A DNA stretch of 37,958 bases from Pinguiococcus pyrenoidosus. Lineage: Eukaryota; Sar; Pinguiophyceae; Pinguiochrysidales; Pinguiochrysidaceae. The translations under genes were made by a program, and so were the position numbers. Within the stretch, counting starts at the first letter, position 1. Each line of letters begins with the position of its first letter. Under the pieces are notes generated by a model. The model was not told the DNA's origin. It did no database searches and saw nothing but the letters and a program-made list of their open reading frames with translations. Shown here in pieces: positions 1-10,334 of the stretch. The stretch is taken from positions 1-37,958 of the forward strand of contig JAAMXY010000616.1 of NCBI GenBank assembly GCA_019677205.1, written 5' to 3'.

Positions 1-106
1 GCTTGGCAGCGTTCTGCACAGGATCCTCCTCCTCAGTGTTTGGCAGCTCCAGGATCCCCAGAATTGCTGCGCTCAGGCGTCGATGGGACTCGGCTGTCTC
101 CGGATG
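1..106. repeat. Left copy of 106-base terminal inverted repeat
   Basis: Bases 1-106 are the reverse complement of 37853-37958, with a single mismatch (65 versus 37894). Identity stops abruptly at 106/107. This copy lies in the last visible exon of the SMYD-type gene on the minus strand (encoding ...RRLSAAILGILELPN...), and the mismatch is a third-codon-position Ala change. Confidence 0.95.
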
Positions 107-2567
107 ATGTCCTTGCAGAGATCCCTCGATACAAGACACCGTGTAGGCTGCATAGCGTACCCGGTCATGTGCGAGGACAGCCTCCATTCTCGCAAGCTTC
201 TCCGCCTGCTCATACCATATGCGCGGCAGAGAATGATCAGGGCCGCTTGCAGCTGAAGAGTCCAAGGACAGAGAGGCTTCTTTGCAAAGGCAAGCCCACC
301 TGATAGAAGACTCGGAGCCTCTCGAGCATGCTTGATTCCTCGTCACTCGTGCCTTCTGCTTCCTCGAATCGCGGCGGATCGCGCATCAGGGATTTGACGC
401 GGCTGTGCAGGAACTCGGCTGGTCGAAGCATCGCCACATACGCTTGAAACATGGACTCATGTCGAGGATGCAGAAGGAAGGCAGCGCTAGAAACCGGTGA
501 AGTCGGTGGTAAGGCTCAAGAGGATCTTGGAGGGGCTTCGTACAGTGGGACACAATTCGTGAAGCGTACCGTAGGATTTTGTCTCGCGCGCCTTCGTAGG
601 ATCGATACATGCTTTCCACTTTGTCTGGTACTGCGAGAAGCGTAGAGTTGACTCGATCCTCATCGTTCTTCTGGGCCGCCGTCTGCTCCAGCACAATCGC
701 CTCTGACTCGTGAGATGCCAGGACTTGGCTTGCCATGGCCATCTGCAAAGCAGCCATCTCTTACTGTGTTGCGCGGAAATGAACCTTTTAGTGCAGAATG
801 GTTTGTACCTCCTCTGCCAATTTTTCTGAAACGCGTCGAGTTTCCGCCTGGTTTGGACTTGGTTCCAGCTCCGGGTTCGCCGCGGACAGTACCTTGACAC
901 ATGCAGCGCCGATGAGCCTTCGCCGCGTCTCAATCATCACAAACACCGCAGGTGGCGATCTCACCAAGTACCGCTCGGGAAGGGCGAGGTACGGCTCTCG
1001 GTTGTTGTCTTGCAGCTCCTGCTTGCACACGGAGTTGTAGTCTGCTGCCTATCGAATGGAGCATTCCGATTGCGGAGATGACGTTGGTGGCGCTGCTGGC
1101 GGTGGTGGCGATGAGAGAAAAGAGCGAAGGTAGCCAGCTTGGCCTACCTCTCGAAGCGCCGCTTCAAAGTCGTCCCCGTCAGGAGCTTTCACTTTGCCGC
1201 CCTTTCTCCCCTTTTTCTTCTTCGTCTTCTTTCCCGTGGTGGACTTTTCCTGTTCGGCTTCCAAGATGGTCGACGACGAGTTCGTGGACGCCAGCCCAAC
1301 TGTATCGGCTGCGCCATTTTCTGGATTCTCGTTTTCCGTTCCAGCAATTGACGCGTCCGCGGCTACTGCGTCCCGACTCTCCAGCTCACATCGACTGCAG
1401 GAGCACCTGAAGCGATAGACGCTCGCAAGAGCTTCGCGGCGTCTCTTTGCATACGTGGCGTGTCAAAGCTTTGATCGGCCTTTGTGCCGTTGGTTCGTGA
1501 AGCCCTTACCATGCCTGCCTGGTACACCTTGACGTAGCTGTAGGTGATCTCCTCCCCCGCTGCGATCGATGTGATGCTCCGGAAAACAAGGCGTGGCAGC
1601 CGGCCAGCCTCTCCGGTCCGAAAATAGTGGTGCGCGTTCGGCACGCAGCTGTGATTCACCTTGCAATGATATCATCGAAGTATTGAGTATTGAGTATTGA
1701 GTATTGAGGACCGAGTATGGAACATGAAGTATAGAGTATGGAGCACCCGTGCATCTCGCGTGCCGCGTCTTTTGTCGCCTGCAGAGACGCTTGAGACATA
1801 CCATGCTAGCCAGCGGGAAGAAGCCCAGTCCCAGGGTCTTGCCCGCCGCCCCGAGCCCGCTGATGGAGTGCGCGTTGCACTGGCCAGCGAAGAAGAGCTT
1901 GGTGATGAGCGAGGTGTCGAAGGTTGCGTCATCGCCCAACACGTCTTGAGATATTCGCTCGGCCATGTTCTGCACCTCTAGAAAGACTTGCGGGTCCTGC
2001 AGCTCTTCATGGCTCACGAGGCTCCGGACCTCCGGCCAGGTGGGACTCAGCGCGGCAGCTGCATACGCGGCTTCCTCTCCAGACTGTGCGTCGTCCAGTC
2101 TTCTCTTATGCGAAAGCCGTACGATCAACCTTCGTACCATCCCGTCAGATAAGCCACTGCCTCGGCAGTACCTTAGGAAACCCTTCGCACCTTGGCATGG
2201 CCGACTCCACGCCTTCCGTGGGCAGCTGCTTGTACTTCTGCAAGTCCTCGCACTCCGCCTCGTGGTACGCCTGGTCGGCCTGGTAGCAGCGCTCGCTGCA
2301 GTAGTACACCAGCTGGCAGCGGCTGCATTGCAGCACTCGGGGACTGTTCTCTCGGAAGCACTGCTGGCAGACAGAGCCCAGCAGCGCCTGATACGGCGCT
2401 ACGGCGTAGGCCTCCGACTCCAGCAACAGCTCTCCAACGCCGATGTCGCGACGGGCCACCAAGTGGCGGCCCTTGGCTGTGCTATAGCGCAGAAGCACCG
2501 GAAACGGCGCCTTGCCGCGCCCGCGGGGCTCGCTGATTGGGTAGGAACACTGCGGGTCCAGCGCCAT
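1..2567 (-). CDS. SET and MYND domain (SMYD-type) protein, 3' end off the window
   Basis: Likely protein-lysine methyltransferase of the SMYD family. Proposed exons, read leftward: 2567-2191, 2129-1802, 1659-1510, 1444-1148, 1048-809, 757-544, 442-300, 205-<1, all GT-AG and phase-consistent, giving more than 650 aa. Residues about 67-106 form a MYND zinc finger (CQQC, CSRC, YYCSERC, HEAEC). The split SET domain shows NHSCVPNA just after the second intron and GEEITYSYV further on. The post-SET CxCxxC (FRCSCSRCE) opens the fourth exon. A Lys-rich tract (KKTKKKKGRKGGK) follows, then a helical C-terminal region typical of SMYD TPR-like ends (FYQAEKLARMEAVL). The start ATG at 2567 directly precedes the SET N-terminal part. 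The first donor is uncertain (2190 or 2181, both phase 2), and the introns after 1148 rest only on phase and ORF continuity. The insert makes it longer than typical ~450-500-aa SMYDs. Confidence 0.82.
1681..1708. repeat. Heptamer tandem repeat in SMYD intron
   Basis: Four perfect copies of TATTGAG in the second intron (1660-1801) of the SMYD-type gene. Degenerate GAGTAT units continue to about 1742. It looks like a microsatellite expansion that keeps the splice sites intact. Confidence 0.9.
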
Positions 2568-3099
2568 CTCCGCCTATAGCGTAGCTTCACAACCCTGAAT
2601 TGTTTCGCAGCTGGCCACCACACCTACAAGGCCACTCGGTAGCGCAAGGACGCTTCGCCAGCACCGGGAGAGCGGCGAGAGAGGCGGAATTTGGCGTTGG
2701 AAGGCGGAACTTTCGCTGATTTCCTGGGTGTCAGCTGATCCTCTTGCCTATCCCTTCAGTGTGTCAGATCGATAGCGGAAGTATTCCAGCGGCAGACTCA
2801 TCAGGATCGATACTTTTGGGTGAAGACAGCAAACATCGAAATGGTAAATCGAAAATCGAAAAGGGACTTTACGCGCCCGCATGTATACCGCCGACGAGAA
2901 AAGAGGAAAAACGCCACAAAAACATAGTATGAAGGATGTACAGGAGCAAGAAGATCGGCAGGCCGCCTCCAAAGTGGCTTACGTGTCCCTCGTAGCCTGT
3001 GGCGTGGCTTTCGTGTCCCTTCTGTCTCTTTTTCTCGCGATTCGGACGTCCGTCAGGTGATAATCGGGGAGATTCTCCGGAAAAATACTCCATTTTTCG
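2568..3099. promoter_or_regulatory. Divergent intergenic region, SMYD-type gene / TMEM144-like gene
   Basis: This 532-base gap separates two divergent start codons, so it must hold both promoters. A GC-rich stretch near 2680-2720 has two AGGCGGAA words flanking TTTGGCG. The right half is AT-richer. No TATA box at a convincing place and no coding signal was seen. Confidence 0.4.
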
Positions 3100-4426
3100 A
3101 TGAATGACATCTATTTTGTGCGCAGCAAGGATGCGCTGGGGCTCCTGAGTGCTGTGGGCGCGATACTGGTATTTGGCGCCTCGAGTATTCCTGCCAAGCA
3201 TCCTGTACTAAAGCAAGAAGGTGCGATATTCCCCCATTTTTACGGTTTTTGGGATGATTTTTGTCTAAAAATCCAATAATTTGATGTCTGCAAAAGGCAA
3301 CAACTTCCGAGTCCAAGGATTTGTGACCCTGGGCACTAGTTTTGTGAGCTTCTCGCTCGCTTGCATCGGCCAAGGGCGGCTTGTTCCTCGATTTCGGAGC
3401 GAAGGACTGGCTTTCGGAGCGCTTGGAGCGCTCATTTTCACCCTCACGCAGCTGTTCGCATGGCCCGCGATCCAGTACTTGGGAGCGGCTGCTGGGCCTG
3501 GCATCTGGTGTGGAGTTGGCATGGTCACGTCGTTCCTGTGGGGCTGGCTCGTGTTCCACGAAGAGCTGACGTCGCCGTTGCGGGCCGTCCTCGGCATCGT
3601 CTGCCTGCTTCTTGGCGTCGCTGGCATCGCGGCGTCACAGAGTGATCTGGAGAAGCTCGTTCCTTGCATCCGAAGCGCCCTGGCTATGCGGCGGAAAGGC
3701 TTCAGGCGGCTGGAGACGGACGAAAGCGTCGAAGATGGCGGCGCGGTGGTTTCGCCCGCAGAAGAGCTCGAAGCGCCGGAAGCTCCGACCTTGTCGCAGA
3801 AGGCTTCTGGAATCGGCGTTGCGCTTGCGATCATGACGGGACTACTGGACGGATCGCTGATGACGGCCTTTTCCGCCTTTCGACAGATGGAAAACTCTAC
3901 CGGAGCGGAGACGGCGCTTGTCTACCTGCAGCATTTTGCGCTCGCGTTGCCCATGGTGGCAGTTCCGGCAGTTTACCTCAGCTGGAGGCTGCGAAACGGC
4001 CCAGCCAGCGCTTGCGCTCCTTGGGGCAAGACTCAGAGCGGCAGCGAGGTACCTGCTCCAGGCGGCAGCGCGCCGGCAGCTCAGGCACCAGGGCGCGCAG
4101 AGTTGCGGAGGCGACGACTGGACTTTGACGTGGTCTGGACGGGTTTTGTCAGCGGTGGGCTCTGGGCGAGCGGCAACGTCCTCTCCGTGTATGCATCCTA
4201 TGGTCTTGGGCAAGCCATTGGCTTTCCGCTCACCCAAGTCTGCGTTCTCGTCGCTGCGCTGATTGGCGTTTTGATTTTTGGTGAGATGCGAGAAGAAACC
4301 AACAATGTCCCCAGCGATAGCACGACGAGCAGCGCCGGCTTCCGACGAATGTCGACGTCCCTTCAGGTTTTCGCCGCCGCATCCGTGATAATGCTGGCAG
4401 GTGCGGTGTTGCTCGGTTGGAGATGA
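3100..4426 (+). CDS. TMEM144-like multi-pass transporter (DMT superfamily)
   Basis: Predicted membrane transporter of 416 aa in two exons, 3100-3220 and 3297-4426; the 76-base GT-AG intron is phase 1. The first exon supplies the first membrane helix (ALGLLSAVGAILVFGASSIP), which the second-exon ORF alone would lack. About ten hydrophobic segments follow, in two bundles separated by a polar loop (roughly residues 170-215). Motifs such as GGLWASGNVLSVYA, FPLTQVCVLVAALIGVLIFGE and GPGIWCGVGM match the TMEM144/ureide-permease/glucose-uptake branch of the drug/metabolite transporter superfamily. Substrate unknown; sugars or ureides are usual for relatives. The ATG at 3100 is the first in frame before the helix. 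A nucleotide-sugar transporter is a less likely alternative. Confidence 0.78.
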
Positions 4427-4826
4427 CCAGGAAAATATCCGCTTTCGCGGCATGGATGTTAAGAAGGTGCCACCGGCAACCCCAAGCAGATGGAGAAGAC
4501 CCTGTTCGTTCTGACTGCAATGCCGATGGCGTGGCGGCGGAGGAGACTCGGGAAATTCGCAAGTTCTCCATTCGAATAGAGCCGAAACACACGACATCCA
4601 AGCATCCAAACATCCAAGCACGCAAGCATTCAAGAACCCAAGCGCCGACCCGCCTTGTCTTCCTCATCCCACGTGCTCAAGGGTACGCTGGGTTGCAATC
4701 CGGAAACTTCTTTCGCCTGCGCCAGATCGGCATCCTGTACACCGTCCCTTTCATCTCCGATGGCTCTGGGAAGAACAGAGACTGCACGAGAGGATCGGAG
4801 AGTCTTCCGAACGCGCAGGCTCTGCT
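4427..4826. other. Convergent 3' intergenic region
   Basis: Tail-to-tail spacer between the TMEM144-like gene and the 933-aa gene. Bases about 4595-4641 carry an imperfect tandem array of CCAAGCAT-like octamers. No protein-like reading frame was seen. Confidence 0.5.
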
Positions 4827-7628
4827 CTATGCATTCGTTGAGGTCTCGTCTGGAGTTATCGGAACGTTCGCACCCCCGGCCTTGTTGATCAGGTTGACAC
4901 CTTCTTCCTCTCCTTCGTCGGGGATAGGGAAATCCACCTTCGATCCCTTATACATCTGGTAGATGACGAAGCCCCCCGCAATCGCCACGATGATGCCGAT
5001 CGAATATACAACGGCTTGGAGAAGTACCACGAAGACAGACGCCGCAGTGGCGCTGCTCTCGACGTGCGGGTGCAGGCTGTGCGTCTCGTACGTCTTTCCG
5101 TCTGCACCCGTCCAGCTATCCCATCGCGTGTCAATGTCAGCGGCAAATGCGTCGTCCGTAAAGATGCTGAAATCATCGTCAACACCCGCGTTCAGGTAGG
5201 CGTCGTCATCATCAAACCAGTTTCCCGCATCAAAGTCATCGTCGTAGCCATCCGAGAGTGCGTCCCATTTGCCGACGACTTCCTCGCCGACTTCACCGCA
5301 GTCGTGGCAGTCCGAGCCGAGCTCGCACAAGCCGGTTCCGCGCGGATCATCGCAAACGAAGTCCATGGCAAACTTGCAGGTATCATCGCAGGTGTGAACG
5401 GACTTCAAAGTCCCTCCACAGTCGGTGCAGTCGGTGCCAGGGTCGCAGAAGGACGGCATGAAGTCGTCCCCGTCGTAGTCGTCGTAGAAGTCGCCGTCCG
5501 TCCACCCATCGCTGAATTCACCGGTGTACCAGTCGTCGTCGCCGCCCATCATGAGGTCGTCGGTCCCGAAGCCGAGATCGTCGTCCATGTCATCGTACTG
5601 CCACGAGTCCACGTCGGAGCCATCTTCGCACATGCCGTTGTTCGCAAACATGCAACTGTCGTCACACACGTTGGAGTCGCTGTCGGGGTACACATCGGCG
5701 ATCACCACGCCACCGTCTGGGAACAGGTAGGGACCCGCGCCGAGGTCCATGCTCACCAGCTTCAGATCGACAGGGGCGTCGTCCCCGGCGACGGCCGCCC
5801 ACTTGCCTCCGTCGTGAAGGGTGAGCTCGATGAGCTCGGTGGAAACGATGCCGGCGTCAAACTGCTGGAGAGAAGGCGAAAGCTGGACGCTTTGCAGCTC
5901 ATCTCCGAAGAAGCCGTGAATGTAGAACTTCTTGGAGTGGGAAGCGTAGATGTGCGGCTGATCTACCATGGTGACCTCCGGCGCCGGAAACGCCGTCGCG
6001 ATGGCGATGCCGTCTTCGCCGTCCACAAGATCCACGGTATGCTCCCCGTTGACCACAGTCTTCAGAAGCAAGACGGTGTGGTGGGCGCACCACTCCTTGC
6101 CGTCCTTGAGCGTCAGCTTCAGGGTGTCGGCGCTCACGACTTCGGCGTCAAAGTCGTCGGGCTCCGGGCCGAAGCCGGGCTTGAACTCGACGGAGATCGG
6201 CTGGCCTGGCAAGAAGTTGGTTCCGGACACGGTGATCTCTTTCTGATCGGCGTAGATCTTCTGATCCGAGTGGGTCCCAGACACGGTGATGCCGCTCGCA
6301 TGCGTCGCCGTCGCGGCCACGACATCTGCTACCTTCACCGGTGGGTCAAAGACGATGTCGCCGGGGCCTGTGTTGATGCTCCGGATGCTCAGTGGACCGG
6401 GCTGGTCGCGCCAAGTGCCGGTGTTCTCCAGCATGACGAGCGCCTCCTTCGAGTTGACGGTGTCGAAGCTGAACTGGCTCGGATCGATCGGTGGATCAAA
6501 GGTCACGGTCGTCGTGCCGTTCGGCGGCTGGACGAAGCCGGCGCCTTGCACCTTGAGCACCGTGGTCTGGCCCAGGTACAGCTTCTCCTCTCCAGCATTC
6601 ACGGTCGGCGTCTCGAAAATCCTCGCGACGACGCGGCCTCGCTTCGCACGAGTAGACCCGAGGGGCACCCAGCCCTTGCCGATGTTCAGCGACAGCAGCA
6701 GGAGAGGACCGGGCAAGTTGTCCGGGTTCTGCCTCCACTTGGAGCCTTCGGCCAGCGTCAACGTCAGCGACTTCTCATCCTTGCCGGTCACGGTGAAGTT
6801 GAGGCCCTGGCCGCGAATGCCGTTGGCAAATGCCATCAGATTCTGCCCCTCTGGCTCGAGGTTGAAGCCCGCGCCAGTGATGCTCAGCGTCGGCGATGTC
6901 TGGTACATGAGGAGGTCGAGGTTGGGTATGACCACCACGCCGGCAGCCTGGCCCACGTCGGCCTGCACCTCCGCCACCAGCAAGCCGCCGGTCCCCGGCG
7001 GGGTCACCCGGATGGGCCCAGCCCCCGTGTCCACTCGCACAAGCTTGAGAGGGCCTGGCTCGCTTCTCCACTGCTTGCCAGGGAGCAGCGTGATGGTGAT
7101 CTTGCCGTCGCTGACAACCTGCTGGGAGTAGTCCACTCCAATCTTCAGCGGCGGCGAGAACATCAACTTGGTGACCTTGGCCTTGAGGTTCGCCCCGCGC
7201 AGCGTGATGCGCTTGGTCTCCGACAGGAAAATCACCGACGAGTTCTTGAACACCATGGGCTCCGGAATCACCGTGGCCAACACGACGGGGTTCTCCAAGC
7301 GCTCCTGGCCATCCATCACGAAGGAGTTCAGGAACATGGTGGCCGGCCCGTCCTTCGTGTTGGCCCAGTGCTTCCCAGCCATCTTCTTCAGCGTGATCTG
7401 CGAGCTCGTGCTGTTGGTGTACACGAAGTCCTCGTTGGGCCAAAGCGTTCGCTGGCCGGAATCCGTGACCACCGTGAGGCTGAAGTCCGAGCTGAAGCCG
7501 CTACCCGTGATGCGCAGCTTGGGACTGAGGAGCTCGTAGAGGTGCACATCCGGGCGCACGTCCAGATGGAAGTCTTGCGCCGCCGCCAGCGCGCTAAGCG
7601 CGCATAGCACGCAGGAGAAGCGGCTCAT
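4827..7628 (-). CDS. Secreted type I membrane protein: six IPT-like repeats, two LNR-like Cys modules, C-terminal TM
   Basis: Intronless, 933 aa. Residues 1-17 form a clear signal peptide (FSCVLCALSALAAAQ). Six repeats of about 100 aa follow, each opening with a strand like LRITGSGF, ITLRGANL, LSITGAGF, LKVQGAGF, ITVSGTNF or FYIHGFFG and closing with GKxWxxxPGPLxLxxxxxGxGP. The openings resemble IPT/TIG immunoglobulin-like folds. Residues about 650-780 are Asp-rich with two Cys modules (CDDSCMFANNGMCEDG, CDPGTDCTDCG; CDDTCKFAMDFVCDDP, CELGSDCHDCG) resembling Lin12-Notch repeats. One transmembrane helix lies near 863-892, followed by a ~41-residue acidic cytosolic tail. Probably a cell-surface or endomembrane recognition/adhesion protein; the ligand is unknown. 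A large open frame on the opposite strand is a codon-bias shadow. Confidence 0.85.
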   Translation of the reverse strand: MSRFSCVLCALSALAAAQDFHLDVRPDVHLYELLSPKLRITGSGFSSDFSLTVVTDSGQRTLWPNEDFVYTNSTSSQITLKKMAGKHWANTKDGPATMFLNSFVMDGQERLENPVVLATVIPEPMVFKNSSVIFLSETKRITLRGANLKAKVTKLMFSPPLKIGVDYSQQVVSDGKITITLLPGKQWRSEPGPLKLVRVDTGAGPIRVTPPGTGGLLVAEVQADVGQAAGVVVIPNLDLLMYQTSPTLSITGAGFNLEPEGQNLMAFANGIRGQGLNFTVTGKDEKSLTLTLAEGSKWRQNPDNLPGPLLLLSLNIGKGWVPLGSTRAKRGRVVARIFETPTVNAGEEKLYLGQTTVLKVQGAGFVQPPNGTTTVTFDPPIDPSQFSFDTVNSKEALVMLENTGTWRDQPGPLSIRSINTGPGDIVFDPPVKVADVVAATATHASGITVSGTHSDQKIYADQKEITVSGTNFLPGQPISVEFKPGFGPEPDDFDAEVVSADTLKLTLKDGKEWCAHHTVLLLKTVVNGEHTVDLVDGEDGIAIATAFPAPEVTMVDQPHIYASHSKKFYIHGFFGDELQSVQLSPSLQQFDAGIVSTELIELTLHDGGKWAAVAGDDAPVDLKLVSMDLGAGPYLFPDGGVVIADVYPDSDSNVCDDSCMFANNGMCEDGSDVDSWQYDDMDDDLGFGTDDLMMGGDDDWYTGEFSDGWTDGDFYDDYDGDDFMPSFCDPGTDCTDCGGTLKSVHTCDDTCKFAMDFVCDDPRGTGLCELGSDCHDCGEVGEEVVGKWDALSDGYDDDFDAGNWFDDDDAYLNAGVDDDFSIFTDDAFAADIDTRWDSWTGADGKTYETHSLHPHVESSATAASVFVVLLQAVVYSIGIIVAIAGGFVIYQMYKGSKVDFPIPDEGEEEGVNLINKAGGANVPITPDETSTNA

Positions 7629-8493
7629 GAGGATCTGCGCAGCGCGTCGTTCGCGCCGCCACTTTCGCGCGCGCGCGCGCTCTCTTCGGACCTCGGGGCC
7701 TCTGCCGCCACTGAGAAGAGGACAGACACGCGTCAGGGACTTCGCAGTGCTGCGGACCCGAACTGCGGCGCGGAGATACAGACGGTTTTAACGCTTCGGA
7801 AATGCTTCCGATCCGTCATCGCGTCTGTCCGGGTCTGTCCGGCGGCGGGCTGTGTCGAAATGGGGCGAAGCTTATCACTTCGGGGTGCTGCGAGACCGCC
7901 TCGGCCATCGGCTGCCGACGGAGAGCTGACGAGCGAAGGGAATGCGGAGTGGAAAGTGGATGAGCGGGGCGGGGGGGGGATGACCGCTTTGGCGGCAGTT
8001 GGGTCGTCAGCGAGGTTGTCGTTCAGGGGATTGAGGCGGCGAAGGCCCGAGCACATATCTTAATGCTCCTTTGCACCAGCCAGAACTCACAACTTCCAAG
8101 CTCACATGCAGCAAGAGTTTGGACTCGCAAAAAAAACTTCCCCTCTAGAGAACTTGCGCTCCGCAACAGAGGATTCGATATCAGTATTGAAATTATCCAC
8201 TGAAGAGCACTTGTGCGTATTCCGACACTTGGGATAGAGGCGCCAACTCAACCGTCTTATTCAACCCGAATATAGCCTTGAATGACTCTGTCGTATCTGT
8301 CCACAGATCGTCTGTCTCATATACAGGATCGAAATGGGGTGAAGCGAAGTCGGCTGTCGGCTGTTCCCGCCAAAATCCTTCCGGCGCAGCTTTGAAATGA
8401 AGGTGAGCGCGATGCTCGTGCCTCCCCAAGTGGCCAGACAGTGATCTCGAGCGCGTCAGAAAGTGAAAGGGAGATGAAGCGAGAAAGAGAGAG
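7629..8493. promoter_or_regulatory. Divergent intergenic region, 933-aa gene / BUB1-like gene
   Basis: This 865-base gap holds the promoters of two divergent genes. It contains an alternating CG run at about 7665-7680 joined to TTTCGCGC, a direct repeat of GTCTGTCCGG near 7823-7842, and an E2F-like site at 8364-8375. The 30 bases before the kinase ATG are almost pure purine. Short open frames here lack ATG starts and look random. Confidence 0.5.
8364..8375. promoter_or_regulatory. E2F/DP-like element upstream of BUB1-like kinase
   Basis: TTCCCGCCAAAA lies about 120 bases before the kinase ATG. It fits the E2F/DP binding consensus (TTTSSCGC core and its reverse). A related element is found before the DNA polymerase epsilon subunit gene. 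Functional role is inferred from the motif only. Confidence 0.5.
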
Positions 8494-10279
8494 ATGAGAG
8501 AGATGGCGGCTTCGGAGTTTCAGTTCTTTGCGGATGCGGCGCAGATCCAAACGGACGCGATGCGCCGCATCTTCGACGCCAGAATGCGTTCCATTGAGCT
8601 TCGCAAGCGTCTACTGACGCTGGAGACGCGTGAGGTCCGAACGATTGGACTCGCGGAGACTGTGCTCCAGGACGTCTTCGTGGCGCTGCACCGGCGCACA
8701 ACTCCGACGACCCATGCACGACGGAAACACTTGCAGAATCCGCGACCTTGGCATCCAAAGACTCTGACGCCTTCTCGCGAGCTGCTTGCGGTGTGCAATA
8801 GTGCAGAAGCAGCTCGAGGAAGCACAGATCCTGTGGTGGGCGCCAGAGTGCTCAAGAGAGACGCAACCGAAGCTGGGCTTTCCGTTGATCCGCAGCATGA
8901 GACAAAGGCACACGAGACCATTGACATCCACTTGAAGCATGCTGAGCAAGCTGAAAGAGAGACTCTTGATTTGCAGAAAGAGAATCAACGCAATGTGAAG
9001 GGACAGAGAGAGGGTGTGCGTGGCGATGAGTCATCGCCCGAAGACCCAGGCATTGAAGAAGACGGCCAACACCAAGACGAGAGCTTGCAGACTACAACGG
9101 TGCCTAGCCATCAGGAAGGCGACTGTGGAGCAGATGCGTCTGCCTCTGTGCCGGCAGGGTATGCTGAAGACTGCAGTGGGCAGACGGAAGCAGCCGTACT
9201 GCAAACCCCCACGCAAGAAGAACGGCAAGTACTGGGGTTGCACGTTCTGCAGAACCTTGAGAGGCCAAGAAAGCGAAGTCGTTCTGAAGGAGATGAGGAG
9301 CAGCTGCGCTCCACCTCAGACAGACCGCAGAAGAAGCGATTCCTTGAGCGTTCGCAGGCCCCCAGCGCTCCAGAATCAGCTGAACGATTCACCGCAGATA
9401 GCCCCTCGGCGGATGTACCGTTAAGCACTGAACGCGAAATGCAGCCGGAGACGCAAAACTCCGCAAAAACAAAGTTTCTGTCTGAGGAGGATCACTTGAC
9501 GAACGAGCTGTGGAAGACTGTCCAAAGCGTTCGTCTTTCAGATGAATCCTCCAACTCCTCGAAGGCGCCTTCAGCCAAAGACAAGGAAGACGCAAGCGGA
9601 TCAACAAAAGCTTGTGCGGAGCATCCGATATCCTGCCGGAGCCTCAAAGACGCTCAGGAAGAAGATGAGTCCAACCAAGAGGATGAGCCCACCAGGGAGG
9701 ATGAGCCTACCAAAGAGGATGAGCCCGACGAACACCACGAGCCCGACGAAGGCGGTTGCCCAAACGAAGAGCTCTCTTTCCTAGAAGATCGAAAACCAGT
9801 CGCTGACGATGTGGAAATCGTGGAGGAGACTGCCCTCCCTGAGAAAGCGAAGGCTCTCCAAGCTCGTGACTTGGAAGCGCGGGAAGGACTTCCCGTCCCA
9901 ACCGATGCTCTTAAGGCACCTTCGCAGGATGAGCGCCAGAGGGACTCAAACGGAGCTCGCGAACATTCTCAATGCCAGCACGAGGCCGATCGCTCTGAGG
10001 ACGCCGTCTACTCTTTCTCCCGAAGGGATGCGCTCGTGGACATCAACTCGGAATGGCTCCAGCGAAGACTCCAAAGATACTACGATGTCGGCGACGCCAC
10101 CGACATTCAGTGGGACATTCAGGTTGCGCCCGACCGCTCTGGAGCGCAGCTCAGCGTTAGCAACGGTGCGCGTCGCGAGGAACTGCAGCTCTTCGAACAG
10201 ATTGGACACGGGGCGTTCGGGCGCGTGTTCCGAGGGAAGCACGTGGTGCATGCGGACGCGCGCCATGAGATGAATCAGG

Positions 10280-10334
<55 letters not shown>

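Noticed and set aside
5016-7607. 863-codon open frame on plus strand opposite the 933-aa gene
   Set aside because: It is the mirror of a GC-rich coding sequence; its composition (Val/Arg/His/Gly runs) and lack of any domain show codon-bias shadowing.
7665-7681. Alternating CG run as possible Z-DNA or E2F site
   Set aside because: The run is short and lies in CpG-rich promoter DNA; the TTTCGCGC match there is expected by chance.
8193-8429. Minus-strand 78-codon frame before the BUB1-like gene
   Set aside because: It begins with TTG, covers the E2F-like site, and has no homology I recognise.
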